Part shown: positions 7,965-17,039 of the stretch, in pieces
Position numbering within the stretch: position 1 is the first letter of the stretch
Layout of the letters: every line of letters starts with the position of its first letter
Assembly: GCF_046736045.1 (NCBI RefSeq)
Contig: NZ_CP177134.1
Location: forward strand, 1,302,001 to 1,366,000
Direction: 5' to 3'
Origin: Leptospira_A sp046736045
GTDB taxonomy: Bacteria; Spirochaetota; Leptospiria; Leptospirales; Leptospiraceae
DNA: 64,000 nt
Position numbers and translations under genes: made by a program
Notes under the pieces: model-generated
Seen by the model: the letters and a program-made list of their open reading frames with translations, nothing else
Databases searched by the model: none
What the model was told of the DNA's origin: nothing

Positions 7965-8434
7965 AAAAATAAATTTTTCCAAGTTTCATTTGTCTTTGCA
8001 CATTCAGGATCACCTTCGCTTGGAAACTTTGAATGAAATTCTTTGTCGGTTCTCTCTATATAAGGTCCTGATTTTCCTTCGAAACATACGGCTACAGGAC
8101 TTAAACAAACCAAGTTATGCCAGACACCGGGTTGGATATCGATTCCATAGACCGGACCTTCGGAAGAAAGCAGATGTTTTTCTTTGATATTTCCTTCATC
8201 ATCAAAAATCAGAAAACCGACCTTTCCCTGAAGGATCAGAAAGGTCTCATGTTTCGGATCGGAAAAATGCCTATGAACGGATACGAAAGTATCTTCCGTC
8301 AGGACATTTAGGAATCGTTGGTAAACTTCTGTTAATTGGTGAAAATTGTGATTGGTGCGCTTTCGGGGAGAAGCGTTCGCTTTGGAAACTACGGTTTGGA
8401 TTAAATGGTTATCGATAAGTTGAATGTCCTGCAA
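7961..8434 (-). CDS. WbuC-family cupin-fold protein
   Basis: This 157-residue protein resembles WbuC-type cupins. It has VSVHRHFSDPKHETFLILQG (His and Glu metal ligands), GVWHNLVCLSPVAVCFEGKSGPY and the C-terminal WKNLFL. WbuC proteins are known from O-antigen loci but their activity is unclear. The TTG start at 8434 is preceded by GAGG at good spacing and overlaps the BFD gene by 26 bases. The stop overlaps the esterase start. Confidence 0.75.
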   Translation of the reverse strand: MQDIQLIDNHLIQTVVSKANASPRKRTNHNFHQLTEVYQRFLNVLTEDTFVSVHRHFSDPKHETFLILQGKVGFLIFDDEGNIKEKHLLSSEGPVYGIDIQPGVWHNLVCLSPVAVCFEGKSGPYIERTDKEFHSKFPSEGDPECAKTNETWKNLFL

Positions 8435-8606
8435 GTTCTAGCCCCTCTAGTTCATTTTGAATGAATTGGAGCATATCGCCTACACAAGCCGTGCAGGTAT
8501 CAGCAGCTCCCATTTCTTTCGCTACTTCTAGTATAGGGCGATTTGTTTCTTTGACAACATTTAAGATTTCTTCAAAGAAAACTTCTGCGCAGTGACATTT
8601 GACCAT
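8409..8606 (-). CDS. BFD-like [2Fe-2S] protein
   Basis: This 65-residue protein has the bacterioferritin-associated ferredoxin pattern: KCHCAEVFFEEILN at the N-terminus (CxC) and ADTCTACVGDMLQFI (CxxC). The four cysteines should bind one [2Fe-2S] cluster. I use the ATG at 8606 because MVKCHC is the normal family start; an in-frame upstream start at 8639 adds 11 unlikely residues. It begins the BFD-cupin-esterase-hydrolase-DUF2892 string. Whether it serves iron release or another reductase is unknown. Confidence 0.8.
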   Translation of the reverse strand: MVKCHCAEVFFEEILNVVKETNRPILEVAKEMGAADTCTACVGDMLQFIQNELEGLELAGHSTYR

Positions 8607-8683
8607 GGTGCTATTGAGAATCAGTCTCGTTCCTGGCAATAACCTGACAAGTTTTTTTTATAGGAAAATTCGAACTTTCGGCC

Positions 8684-9787
8684 TTAATTTTGCTCTATTA
8701 CGGATTCGTAGAGTGCCTTTAAATTTCCAATGGCATACTTCCATAGAAATCGTTTTGAGTTGGTTTCTCCTTGTTTGGACAATTGAATCTGCTTTTTTTT
8801 GTTTTTTATAAGATCAATGATTTTGAGTTTTAGATCTTCTTTGTCAGAAGGGTCGAAATACTCGGCCGTATCTTGTAAAATTTCGGGCAATACGCTGGCA
8901 GAGGAAGATAGAACCGGTGTTCCCACACTTTGTGCTTCCAAAACAGGAAATCCGAATCCTTCATAAAGAGACGGATATACGAATAATCCCGCCCCCTGAT
9001 AAGCTAATGGAAGTTCGCTGTATGGCAAATGGGGAAGAAAATAAATCTTATTTTTATATTTTTTCTGAATCTCTGACAGTTCGTTTGGAATTTTTTTGCT
9101 AATTCCTCCGATCACCAACGGGAGAACAAGTGATTTGTTTTTCCACATTTCTTCCAGAGAGATAAGCAAGAACGGAAAATTTTTGTGGGATTTTCCAATG
9201 CCGACCGTGAAAAGATATTCTTCCGGTAATTTGTATTTCTTTTGGAAAATGGAAATTTCGGTCGATTTTCTTTTTGAAAAAAATCCGATATCGATCCCGT
9301 TGTAGATAACGGAAATTTTGGAATCGAAAAACTTAAATTCACTTATCAAATCTTGTTTTGTAAATTCCGATACGGCAATGACCTTGCGCGCAAACCATTT
9401 GATCCAACGAAATATGAATTGAAGATAGATTCGTTTGATGATGGAACTATGAGCTGCCTTAAAATGATAAGGAATCAAGTCATGAATCGTAACAATACAT
9501 TTGCGGATGTAAAAAATAGGAACATTGAAATGAGGAATATCCAAGACATCCATCTTTTTCATGTAAGGATGTCCCAGCCATTCCTGAATGGAGTATATTT
9601 TTGTCGTATAAGGAATGATTTTGGAATGAGAAGGTAAGTTGTATTTCGAAAGAAGTGAAGGGTCACCAAATATGTGTAATTCGGCTTTCTCTTCCGCAAT
9701 GGGCCAGAACTTTAGAATATGTTGGATCCTAATTCCGATTCCGGAATTTTCAATCATCCTGGCGTCAAAGCCGATTTTGATAGGCAT
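8684..9787 (-). CDS. GT4-family glycosyltransferase
   Basis: This 367-residue protein is a GT-B glycosyltransferase. The N-terminus IGFDARMIENSGIGI is typical of mannosyltransferase-like GT4 enzymes. IVTIHDLIPYHF, the mid region VIYNGIDIGFF, and the donor-binding motif SLYEGFGFPVLEAQSVGTPV (EX7E) are present. It should transfer a sugar from a nucleotide donor to a glycan or lipid at the cytoplasmic face. It stands alone rather than in a polysaccharide cluster. The sugar and acceptor are unknown. Confidence 0.88.
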   Translation of the reverse strand: MPIKIGFDARMIENSGIGIRIQHILKFWPIAEEKAELHIFGDPSLLSKYNLPSHSKIIPYTTKIYSIQEWLGHPYMKKMDVLDIPHFNVPIFYIRKCIVTIHDLIPYHFKAAHSSIIKRIYLQFIFRWIKWFARKVIAVSEFTKQDLISEFKFFDSKISVIYNGIDIGFFSKRKSTEISIFQKKYKLPEEYLFTVGIGKSHKNFPFLLISLEEMWKNKSLVLPLVIGGISKKIPNELSEIQKKYKNKIYFLPHLPYSELPLAYQGAGLFVYPSLYEGFGFPVLEAQSVGTPVLSSSASVLPEILQDTAEYFDPSDKEDLKLKIIDLIKNKKKQIQLSKQGETNSKRFLWKYAIGNLKALYESVIEQN

Positions 9788-9940
9788 TGTATTATTAAAT
9801 TATGTCCTAAAGAATTTGAAAAAAGGAAATGTGTCTTTCCAATTCCGAATAAAACTAGTCAAATTGGTAGTGATTTCTCTGCATTCAGATTTTAAAATCA
9901 GAGAAGACAAACAATACTATTTCTTGCAAAAGGGACACGA

Positions 9941-10492
9941 ATGGAAGATTTAATTGAGGGAATCATCAAACAAATCGGCGAAGATCCAAATCGGGAAGGA
10001 CTTCTCAAAACTCCCAGCCGTGTAAAAAAAGCTTACGAATTTCTAACCAGTGGTTATAAAGCTGATCTTGATTCCCTTGTGAATGGTGCTATTTTTGAAG
10101 AGAATACAACCGGTATGGTTCTCGTTCGGGATATTGAAATGTATTCACTTTGCGAACACCACTTGCTTCCCTTTTACGGTCGCGCACATGTTGCTTATAT
10201 TCCCAATAAAAAAATCATCGGAATCAGTAAGATTCCACGTATTGTTGATGTGTTTGCCCGTAGACTTCAGGTTCAGGAAAGACTGACAGATCAAATTGCA
10301 CAAGCGATCCAGGAAACTTTGGATCCTTTGGGAGTAGGGGTGGTGATCAAAGCAAAACATCTTTGTATGATGATGCGTGGAGTGGAAAAACAAAACTCCG
10401 AATTGTTCACATCCAGTCTTTTGGGTCTTTTTAAATCCGATCCTACTACTCGAAGTGAATTTTTAGATCTGATCCGTACCGGTTCACATTAA
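9941..10492 (+). CDS. folE: GTP cyclohydrolase I
   Basis: This 183-residue enzyme converts GTP to 7,8-dihydroneopterin triphosphate, feeding folate and, through QueD/QueC, queuosine synthesis. The motifs are DPNREGLLKTPSRV, the zinc site SLCEHHLLPFYGRAHVAY, KIPRIVDVFARRLQVQERLT and KHLCMMMRGVEKQNS. The ATG at 9941 follows AAAAGGG at normal spacing. The upstream 150 bases contain no clear promoter. QueE, the later step of deazaguanine synthesis, is encoded at 23.2-24.0 kb. Confidence 0.95.
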   Translation: MEDLIEGIIKQIGEDPNREGLLKTPSRVKKAYEFLTSGYKADLDSLVNGAIFEENTTGMVLVRDIEMYSLCEHHLLPFYGRAHVAYIPNKKIIGISKIPRIVDVFARRLQVQERLTDQIAQAIQETLDPLGVGVVIKAKHLCMMMRGVEKQNSELFTSSLLGLFKSDPTTRSEFLDLIRTGSH

Positions 10493-10519
10493 ACGATTCG
10501 ATAACATTTATCATTCTTT

Positions 10520-10533
10520 AAGTTTCGAAACTT
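10520..10533. promoter_or_regulatory. perfect 14-base palindrome upstream of the acs promoter
   Basis: AAGTTTCGAAACTT reads the same on both strands and ends two bases before the -35 element of the acs promoter. The position fits an activator or repressor site. No regulator is identified. Confidence 0.35.
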
Positions 10534-10535
10534 TC

Positions 10536-10564
10536 TGGACAACTCTCCAATCCTATTGTTTAAT
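10536..10564 (+). promoter_or_regulatory. sigma-70-type promoter of acs
   Basis: TGGACA (10536-10541, five of six) and TTTAAT (10559-10564, five of six) are separated by 17 bases. Transcription would start near 10571, just before the GAGAGGAAAGAG ribosome binding site, so the leader would be very short. Prediction from consensus only. Confidence 0.6.
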
Positions 10565-10584
10565 TTTCCCCTGAGAGGAAAGAG

Positions 10585-12552
10585 ATGGTTAAGGAAAGAA
10601 TTGTTCCACCGGGTAAGGATTTTGTTCAAAAGACAAATATCAATTTAGCGCAGTATAAAAAATTATACAAACAATCCATTGAGAAGCCTGAAAAATTTTG
10701 GGCGGAACAGGCAAATCGCCTAACATGGTTTAAAAAATGGAAAAAAGTTTTAAGCCATGATTTTAAAAATGCAAAAATCAAATGGTTTGAGGGTGGTAAA
10801 TTAAACGTATCTTACAATTGTTTGGACCGTCATCTTGATTCTCCTCACAAAAACAAAGCAGCCATCATTTGGGAAGGAGACAATCCCGAAGAATCGAAAG
10901 TGCTTACCTACCATGATCTTTATCGTGAAGTGAACAAACTTGCCAATATATTAAAAAATCTAAAAGTCAAAAAGGGAGATCGTGTTCTGATCTATCTTCC
11001 TATGATTCCGGAACTTGCCATCTCTACTCTTGCCTGTACAAGGATTGGTGCGGTTCACTCGGTTGTATTCGGTGGATTTTCTCCCGAAGCACTTTTAAGT
11101 CGGATCGAAGACTGCAAGCCGAGTCTTGTAATAACAGCTGACGGCGGTTATCGTGGCGGCAAGCCGATTGATTTGAAAAAAAATATCGATGCGGCTTTGG
11201 AGCAAACAAAGGTTCAAATCAATGATGTGATCGTTGTCAGAAGGACAGGTGATGAAACCAATCTGAACTGGAAAGAAGGTCGGGATCATTGGTATCATTT
11301 TCTAATGAAAGACAAAGAACTGAAGACCTACTGTCCTCCGGCGGAAATGGACGCAGAAGATCCTCTTTTCATTCTATATACTTCCGGTTCTACGGGAAAA
11401 CCGAAAGGTGTTTTGCATACAACAGGAGGGTATTTGCTCGGCGCCAATTTTACCTTCAGTGCAGTATTTGATTATAAAGAAACGGATACATATTGGTGTA
11501 CTGCCGATGTAGGTTGGATTACCGGACATAGTTACAGTGTGTACGGACCTTTATCTAACGGTGCTACAACGGTTCTATTTGAAGGAGTTCCCAGTTATCC
11601 GGATGCAGGAAGATTTTGGGATGTGATTGATAAATACGGCGTAACTGTATTTTATACGGCTCCCACTGCGATTCGTGCTTTGATGCGGGAAGGATTGGAA
11701 CCAATTCAATCCAGATCTTTAAAATCACTTCGTTTGCTCGGGTCTGTGGGTGAACCTATCAATCCGGAAGCCTGGGAATGGTATTATAAAAATATAGGAA
11801 AATCAAAATGCCCGGTCATAGATACATGGTGGCAAACAGAAACGGGATCCATTATGATTACTTCCTTGCCGGGGGCGGCAGCTCAGAAACCAGGTTCGGC
11901 GGGCCTTCCTTTTTTTGGAATCAAACCGGTATTAGTTGATAACGACGGAAAGGAAATTACTGCAAAAGGAGAAGTTTCCGGCAATTTGTGTTTAAGCACT
12001 CCCTGGCCTTCCATCATGCGAGGAGTGTATGGAGATTCGAAAAGATTTTACGATACATACTTTTCTCAATTCAAGGGTTACTATTTTACGGGGGACGGCG
12101 CCAACAGAGACAAAGACGGTTATATCACAATCACAGGCAGGGTCGATGATGTATTGAACGTATCCGGTCATAGAATCGGATCTGCCGAAGTGGAAAGCGC
12201 TATTGTAGAACACAAATCCATTGCGGAAGCGGCAGTTGTCGGTTTTCCTCATGACATCAAAGGTCAAGCCATCTATGCCTATGTTACCGTCAAACAAGGC
12301 GTAAATTCGAATGATGAACTTAAAAAAGAGCTGATTGCAGTTGTGGAAAAGATGATCGGTAAAATCGCAAGACCGGATGTGATCCATTGGGCACCGGGAC
12401 TTCCCAAAACAAGATCCGGCAAAATTATGAGAAGGATACTTAGGAAGATCGCCTGTGGCGAATTTGATTCGTTAGGTGATATTTCCACTCTTGCCGACCC
12501 GACTGTGGTACAGTCTTTAATAGAAGATAAGAAAAAATATCACTCCAATTAA
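10585..12552 (+). CDS. acs: acetyl-CoA synthetase
   Basis: This 655-residue ligase makes acetyl-CoA from acetate, ATP and CoA. It has the adenylate motif YTSGSTGKPKGV, WCTADVGWITGHSY, DTWWQTETGS, YFTGDGANRDKDGY, GRVDDVLNVSGHRIG, and the C-terminal acetylatable-lysine motif PKTRSGKIMRR. Length and order are canonical for Acs. The ATG at 10585 follows a strong ribosome binding site. The stop overlaps the convergent TPR gene by four bases. Confidence 0.95.
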   Translation: MVKERIVPPGKDFVQKTNINLAQYKKLYKQSIEKPEKFWAEQANRLTWFKKWKKVLSHDFKNAKIKWFEGGKLNVSYNCLDRHLDSPHKNKAAIIWEGDNPEESKVLTYHDLYREVNKLANILKNLKVKKGDRVLIYLPMIPELAISTLACTRIGAVHSVVFGGFSPEALLSRIEDCKPSLVITADGGYRGGKPIDLKKNIDAALEQTKVQINDVIVVRRTGDETNLNWKEGRDHWYHFLMKDKELKTYCPPAEMDAEDPLFILYTSGSTGKPKGVLHTTGGYLLGANFTFSAVFDYKETDTYWCTADVGWITGHSYSVYGPLSNGATTVLFEGVPSYPDAGRFWDVIDKYGVTVFYTAPTAIRALMREGLEPIQSRSLKSLRLLGSVGEPINPEAWEWYYKNIGKSKCPVIDTWWQTETGSIMITSLPGAAAQKPGSAGLPFFGIKPVLVDNDGKEITAKGEVSGNLCLSTPWPSIMRGVYGDSKRFYDTYFSQFKGYYFTGDGANRDKDGYITITGRVDDVLNVSGHRIGSAEVESAIVEHKSIAEAAVVGFPHDIKGQAIYAYVTVKQGVNSNDELKKELIAVVEKMIGKIARPDVIHWAPGLPKTRSGKIMRRILRKIACGEFDSLGDISTLADPTVVQSLIEDKKKYHSN

Positions 12553-13712
12553 AGTTCCAGATTTTCCAAGGCAAAGGGGCCAATGACGAATAGAAATTCC
12601 TTGATTTCATTCTCTTGGTCTCTTTCTCTTAAAAGGCTGCGATATAAGTTCGCTTTGTTTTCATTTTTGGTTTTGAACCAATAAACTGCAAATTGCAAAT
12701 ACTCTCTGTTTTTTCTATGGGTTTGGATATGGTTTTCCAAATCTTCATCTTTCAGTTGATCTTTCTTTTTAATGTCTTTTACCAAAAGATCAATCGCCAA
12801 GGTTTCTTTTTCCCAGCCCAGATTCGCATAACTTTGCCTTAACAAAAACAAAATCTCATCCCAATCTCCCTTTGTTTCAAATTTCAAAGCATTGAATAAG
12901 GCTCTTCGAAAAATGGACAATGCCTCCAGGTATCTGCCTTTTTCCTGGAGATAAACCCCGTATCTGACAAAGTATCTGGTTTCTTCTTTGAAAGTAACGC
13001 ATGCTAATATATATGCTTCTTCCAAAAGTGGTGATTTTTTTCCCCTTCTGGAAAGGATTAAAAATTCATACATTCCTTCCGTACGTGGGAAATAAGGAAG
13101 ATAACGAATGGTAAGATCTTCCGCTTCTTTCCATTTTTTGTTTTTGATATGTTTTGATAAACTGGATTGAAGCGCATCCCCCTCCGTAACAAACGAAGTA
13201 TCACTTTCTAATAATTTAATATACTTTTGATAGGATTCTTCGTTTCCGATTCTGCGGGATAGAATGGCTGCTTTATAAATTCGATTTTTGTCGGTGGGGA
13301 CGAGTAACAAATATTTTTCAGTGAAATAGAGTGCCCGATCCGGTTTTCGATAACCTTCATAATAATCTGATATTCTTAAGAACAATGGAAATTGATTCGG
13401 ATTCAACTCAACGGACTTTTCGAATGCCGTCATAGCCTCGTTGTCTTGTCCTATTTTTGAATGCGCCTCTCCCAAAATATTGTAATAACGATAATCCGGG
13501 TCAGGACGGAGTTCCTTTGCTTTGGCTAAAAAATTGAATGCCTTTGTCGGGGTATATGTAATTACCTTTTCTTCTGCAATGTGCAAAAGATGTTCATAGG
13601 TATTGAACGTTTTGACCGGATCAGGGGATTCTGCCCAAATTCTGACGCAGAAAAGAAATAGACTTGTAGCCAAAACCCTTAACTGCCATTTTCTCCTTGA
13701 CCGTGATGCCAT
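12549..13712 (-). CDS. secreted TPR-repeat protein
   Basis: This 387-residue protein has an N-terminal signal-like segment (RVLATSLFLFCVRIWA). Tetratricopeptide-type helices follow, for example YYNILGEAHSKIGQDNEAMTAFEKSVELNPN and YGVYLQEKGRYLEALSIFRRALF in outline. It probably acts as a periplasmic scaffold. I cannot assign a function. It diverges from hppA with a 72-base gap and converges on acs. Confidence 0.75.
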   Translation of the reverse strand: MASRSRRKWQLRVLATSLFLFCVRIWAESPDPVKTFNTYEHLLHIAEEKVITYTPTKAFNFLAKAKELRPDPDYRYYNILGEAHSKIGQDNEAMTAFEKSVELNPNQFPLFLRISDYYEGYRKPDRALYFTEKYLLLVPTDKNRIYKAAILSRRIGNEESYQKYIKLLESDTSFVTEGDALQSSLSKHIKNKKWKEAEDLTIRYLPYFPRTEGMYEFLILSRRGKKSPLLEEAYILACVTFKEETRYFVRYGVYLQEKGRYLEALSIFRRALFNALKFETKGDWDEILFLLRQSYANLGWEKETLAIDLLVKDIKKKDQLKDEDLENHIQTHRKNREYLQFAVYWFKTKNENKANLYRSLLRERDQENEIKEFLFVIGPFALENLEL

Positions 13713-13741
13713 CTATGGATTCTCATCGGGTCATCTTCTAA

Positions 13742-13756
13742 ATTTTCTTAGAAAAT
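13742..13756. promoter_or_regulatory. inverted repeat in the TPR/hppA divergent region
   Basis: ATTTTCT and AGAAAAT are perfect arms around one central base. They lie between the divergent TPR gene and hppA, 28 bases before the hppA start. AT-rich palindromes arise easily by chance, so this is only a candidate operator. Confidence 0.2.
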
Positions 13757-13784
13757 CAAATAAATCATTCCAAAAGAGGACTTC

Positions 13785-15935
13785 ATGAATGCAGCAGAGC
13801 TGATCATCATCGTCATGGGCTTACTTTCTATAGCCACGGCGATTTTCTACGCTGGACGGGTCGTTAGGATTCAAGTCGGTGCAGAAGGCGGCAACGTCGA
13901 ACAAAACAACCGCTTGAAAGAAATAGCGGCGGCCATTTCGGAAGGCGCTATGGCTTTCCTTCTCCGCGAATACCGCGTCATTTTACTTTTTATTAGTTTC
14001 ATGACTGTGCTCATTTTCCTTCTTTTAGATAATCCGAAAACGGATTTCAATGAAGGGATTTACACATCAGTTGCTTTTGTCAGCGGGGCATTGATTTCCT
14101 GCCTTTCCGGTTTTGTGGGAATGTCGATTGCTACAAAAGGAAACGTAAGAACTGCACAAGCTGCAAAAACTTCTCTCTCAAAAGCATTCCGAGTGGCTTA
14201 TGACTCCGGTGCTGTGATGGGATTTGGTCTTGTGGGCCTTGCCGTTCTAGGACTCATTGCACTCTTTCTTTTATTTACAGGTTTGAACCTGGATGTTCCT
14301 AAACACATCCTTATGGAATCACTCGCAGGCTTTGGTCTGGGTGGATCTTCGGTTGCACTTTTCGGTCGCGTGGGTGGAGGTATTTATACCAAAGCTGCGG
14401 ACGTAGGGGCCGACTTGGTTGGTAAAGTTGAAAAAGGAATTCCTGAAGATGATCCTCGTAACCCGGCTACCATTGCCGATAACGTAGGAGACAACGTTGG
14501 TGACATCGCAGGTATGGGAGCCGATCTTTTCGGTTCTGCCGCGGAAGCAACCTGTGCCGCTCTCGTAATCGGTGCCACTGCATCTGCGTTAGCTGATAAT
14601 AACACAGCTCTCCTTTATCCATTGTTAATTCTTGCGATCGGTATTCCCGCTTCTCTCATCACTTCTTTTTTTGCAAGAGTGAAAGAAACAGGTAGTGTTG
14701 AATTTGCATTAAAACTTCAACTTTGGATTTCTACTGCGATCGTTGCTGTTGCTCTGTATTTTGTAACAGACATCTTTATGGTAGATAGTTTCCAAATCGG
14801 AGAAAAAACGATTACAAAGTGGAACGTATTCACTGCGGTATCTCTCGGATTATTTGCGGGAATGTTAATCGGTTGGATCACTGAATATTATACTTCTCAT
14901 GCGTATAAACCTGTAAAAGAAGTTGTAGAATCCTGTGAAACAGGTGCTGCAACAAACATTATTTACGGTTTGGCGTTAGGTTATCATTCATCGGTAGTTC
15001 CAGTTATCTTGCTCGTGATTGTGATTGTAGCATCCAATTTACTTGCAGGAATGTATGGGATTGCAGTCGCTGCAATTGGAATGATTTCTACCATTGCAAT
15101 CGGACTTACAATTGATGCTTACGGGCCTGTTTCCGATAACGCCGGTGGAATTGCAGAAATGGCGGAACTCGGTAAAGAGGTTCGCGATAGAACTGACAAC
15201 CTTGATGCTGCCGGAAATACAACTGCGGCAGTAGGAAAAGGTTTTGCGATCGGCTCGGCAGCACTCACTTCTCTTGCACTTTTTGCAGCATTCATTACCA
15301 GAACGCAACTCGCATCTAAAGAATTAGGCGAAGGTGCCATTGACCTTACAACGATTGAGTTGCTTGATCCTTGGGTTTTCGGTGGCTTATTGTTCGGTGC
15401 AATGTTGCCATTTATCTTTTCAGCGATGACTATGAAGTCGGTTGGTAAGGCGGCTTTGGATATGGTAAAGGAAGTTAGACGCCAATTCAAAGAGATTCCG
15501 GGACTTATGGAAGGAACAGCGAAACCGGAGTATGCAAAATGTGTGGATATTTCCACTTCTGCGGCTCTTCGCGAAATGATTCCTCCCGGTCTTTTGGTTT
15601 TACTTAGCCCGATCGTAGTAGGTTATCTGTTTGGTGTAAAGTCACTTGCCGGATTGCTTGCAGGTGCTTTGGTTTCCGGTGTGGTTCTTGCGATCTCTTC
15701 CGCCAACTCAGGCGGGGCTTGGGACAACGCTAAAAAATACATCGAGAAAAAAGCAGGTGGAAAAGGTTCAGATATGCACAAAGCCGCAGTGGTGGGAGAT
15801 ACGGTAGGAGATCCTTTGAAAGATACTTCCGGACCTGCCATCAATATTTTAATCAAACTTATGGCGATCACATCACTTGTGTTTGCTGAATTTTTTGTTT
15901 TGAAAGGTGGAGTGCTTTTACAATTTTTCAAATAA
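13785..15935 (+). CDS. hppA: membrane-bound proton/sodium-translocating pyrophosphatase, K+-dependent type
   Basis: This 716-residue multi-pass pump couples PPi hydrolysis to ion export. It shows the PPi/Mg sites DVGADLVGKVEKGIPEDDPRN and ADNVGDNVGDIAGMGADLFGS, then GNTTAAVGKGFAIGSAAL, and the C-terminal GDTVGDPLKDTSGPAINI. The Ala in NTTAAVGKG marks the K+-dependent subfamily (K+-independent enzymes carry Lys there). Whether it moves protons or sodium cannot be read safely. An AGAGGAC ribosome binding site precedes ATG 13785. A strong terminator follows. Confidence 0.95.
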   Translation: MNAAELIIIVMGLLSIATAIFYAGRVVRIQVGAEGGNVEQNNRLKEIAAAISEGAMAFLLREYRVILLFISFMTVLIFLLLDNPKTDFNEGIYTSVAFVSGALISCLSGFVGMSIATKGNVRTAQAAKTSLSKAFRVAYDSGAVMGFGLVGLAVLGLIALFLLFTGLNLDVPKHILMESLAGFGLGGSSVALFGRVGGGIYTKAADVGADLVGKVEKGIPEDDPRNPATIADNVGDNVGDIAGMGADLFGSAAEATCAALVIGATASALADNNTALLYPLLILAIGIPASLITSFFARVKETGSVEFALKLQLWISTAIVAVALYFVTDIFMVDSFQIGEKTITKWNVFTAVSLGLFAGMLIGWITEYYTSHAYKPVKEVVESCETGAATNIIYGLALGYHSSVVPVILLVIVIVASNLLAGMYGIAVAAIGMISTIAIGLTIDAYGPVSDNAGGIAEMAELGKEVRDRTDNLDAAGNTTAAVGKGFAIGSAALTSLALFAAFITRTQLASKELGEGAIDLTTIELLDPWVFGGLLFGAMLPFIFSAMTMKSVGKAALDMVKEVRRQFKEIPGLMEGTAKPEYAKCVDISTSAALREMIPPGLLVLLSPIVVGYLFGVKSLAGLLAGALVSGVVLAISSANSGGAWDNAKKYIEKKAGGKGSDMHKAAVVGDTVGDPLKDTSGPAINILIKLMAITSLVFAEFFVLKGGVLLQFFK

Positions 15936-15966
15936 GATAAAACTTAAATGGATCTGTTGTATGAGA

Positions 15967-15996
15967 AGCCTGGGCAGAAATGTCCGGGCTTTTTTA
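15967..15996 (+). terminator. intrinsic terminator of hppA
   Basis: AGCCTGGGCA and TGTCCGGGCT form a ten-pair stem (two G-U pairs) around a GAAA tetraloop, followed by a T-run. The T-run overlaps the stop codon of the convergent Ig-like lipoprotein gene. Confidence 0.9.
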
Positions 15997-16443
15997 TTGA
16001 GTGGTAAAACCGAATGTATATGGTTCGGCGAGTGCCGAGCCTGTCGTATCTTTGATTCCTACCTTTAGAGTGAAAGTATAGGTAGATAGCGCATCGAAAG
16101 TTGTATTGGGTCGGAGAGTGACTACTTTGTTATTGGTGCTTGCGGAAAGACTGGTGATTCTATTAGAAACAGGTTGAGTGAGAGTGATGTTTCCTGCGAC
16201 GCTAGATTGATCGACATTTTTCGAAAAGGTGATCGTGATATTTACATTCGTCGGGACGGCAGTTTCGTCTTTTGCAGGGTTTGTGGTATCTACTTTGAAT
16301 GTGCTCGATGAGTCCGATCCGGAAGGAAGCGCTAGTAGCCCTAAAAAATACGGTTCCGGTTTTGGGGGGCCGCATTGGATGAAAAGAAAGGATGATCCAA
16401 ACAAAAAGAAGTAAGTTATATTTTTTCGAAATTTTGAGAACAT
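15994..16443 (-). CDS. Ig-like (Big_5/SbsA type) lipoprotein
   Basis: This 149-residue protein has a lipoprotein signal ending FLFIQC (Cys about 24), a short linker, and one bacterial Ig-like domain. The domain begins VDTTNPAKDETAVPTNVNI, runs through ITFSKNVDQSSV and TLRPNTTFDALSTYTFTL, and ends YTFGFTTQ. Such domains are common in Leptospira surface lipoproteins. It is the last gene of the long minus-strand run, 23 bases after a TRL-like gene. A related domain starts the Ig/FN3 protein at 60.1 kb. Confidence 0.8.
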   Translation of the reverse strand: MFSKFRKNITYFFLFGSSFLFIQCGPPKPEPYFLGLLALPSGSDSSSTFKVDTTNPAKDETAVPTNVNITITFSKNVDQSSVAGNITLTQPVSNRITSLSASTNNKVVTLRPNTTFDALSTYTFTLKVGIKDTTGSALAEPYTFGFTTQ

Positions 16444-16466
16444 AGGCTTCTACTATTATTTAACGA

Positions 16467-16790
16467 CTAATTTCCTTTCGTTACAATGCAAACTTTAGCA
16501 TAGATTCCTAAAATACTAAAAGAATTTTGTTCAATCAGGTTGATTTTCGATAATAAACCTTTCTCTCTCGCTTTTCCTATACTGGCATCACCCCAAGCCA
16601 AGAGGCCCAAGACAGAATGGGCACAAGCAAATCCTTCTTTCTCGGAATCCACTTGGTTGGCGTACAGTCCGATGGAATGGTTGGTAAACAGGAGTCCTTG
16701 CGGCCCATATCCGGCTGATGCACAATTCAATGCAAAAACTGAAAATAGCAGCCCGAATGAAAGTTTTAAAAAATGAGAAGGAAAAAGCAT
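16467..16790 (-). CDS. TRL-like family lipoprotein (copy 1)
   Basis: This 107-residue protein has a signal ending FALNC and the TRL-like (PF13146-type) core: GYGPQGLLFTNHSIGL, GFACAHSVLGLLAWGDASI and the C-terminal LGIYAKVCIVTKGN. The cysteine pair and GDAS motif are conserved across the copies in this window. Function of the family is unknown. It follows the coiled-coil gene by three bases and precedes the Ig-like lipoprotein. Confidence 0.85.
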   Translation of the reverse strand: MLFPSHFLKLSFGLLFSVFALNCASAGYGPQGLLFTNHSIGLYANQVDSEKEGFACAHSVLGLLAWGDASIGKAREKGLLSKINLIEQNSFSILGIYAKVCIVTKGN

Positions 16791-16793
16791 GGA

Positions 16794-17039
16794 TTAAGAA
16801 TTGAGTTCTTTATCAAGTAATGATGAGAGTTGATTTTGTAAATGAATGATTTCACCGATGAGCTTTTGAATTTCAATTTCTTTGGATTCTATTTTCTTCT
16901 GAAGTGATTCCACGGACTTATCTTTTTTATGAGATTTCTTTTTCTGATACGTAAGCAGTTTGGATTGAAGATTTTCATACAACTCACCTGATTTGATTTG
17001 TTTCGAAAATTCTTTTAGATTTTCTATATCTTCATTCAT
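16794..17039 (-). CDS. small coiled-coil protein
   Basis: This 81-residue protein is almost entirely charged helix (LKEFSKQIKSGELYENL, then a Lys-rich stretch, then KKIESKEIEIQKLIGEI and LQNQLSSLLDKELNS with heptad spacing). The ATG at 17039 overlaps the upstream TRL stop as ATGA, which fixes the start. There is no signal peptide, so it is probably cytoplasmic although its neighbours are exported. I do not recognise the family. Confidence 0.65.
   Translation of the reverse strand: MNEDIENLKEFSKQIKSGELYENLQSKLLTYQKKKSHKKDKSVESLQKKIESKEIEIQKLIGEIIHLQNQLSSLLDKELNS

Noticed and set aside
14384..15931. Long open frames opposite hppA.
   Set aside because: They mirror the codon pattern of a highly conserved gene and encode low-complexity Ser/Ala sequence with no family resemblance.
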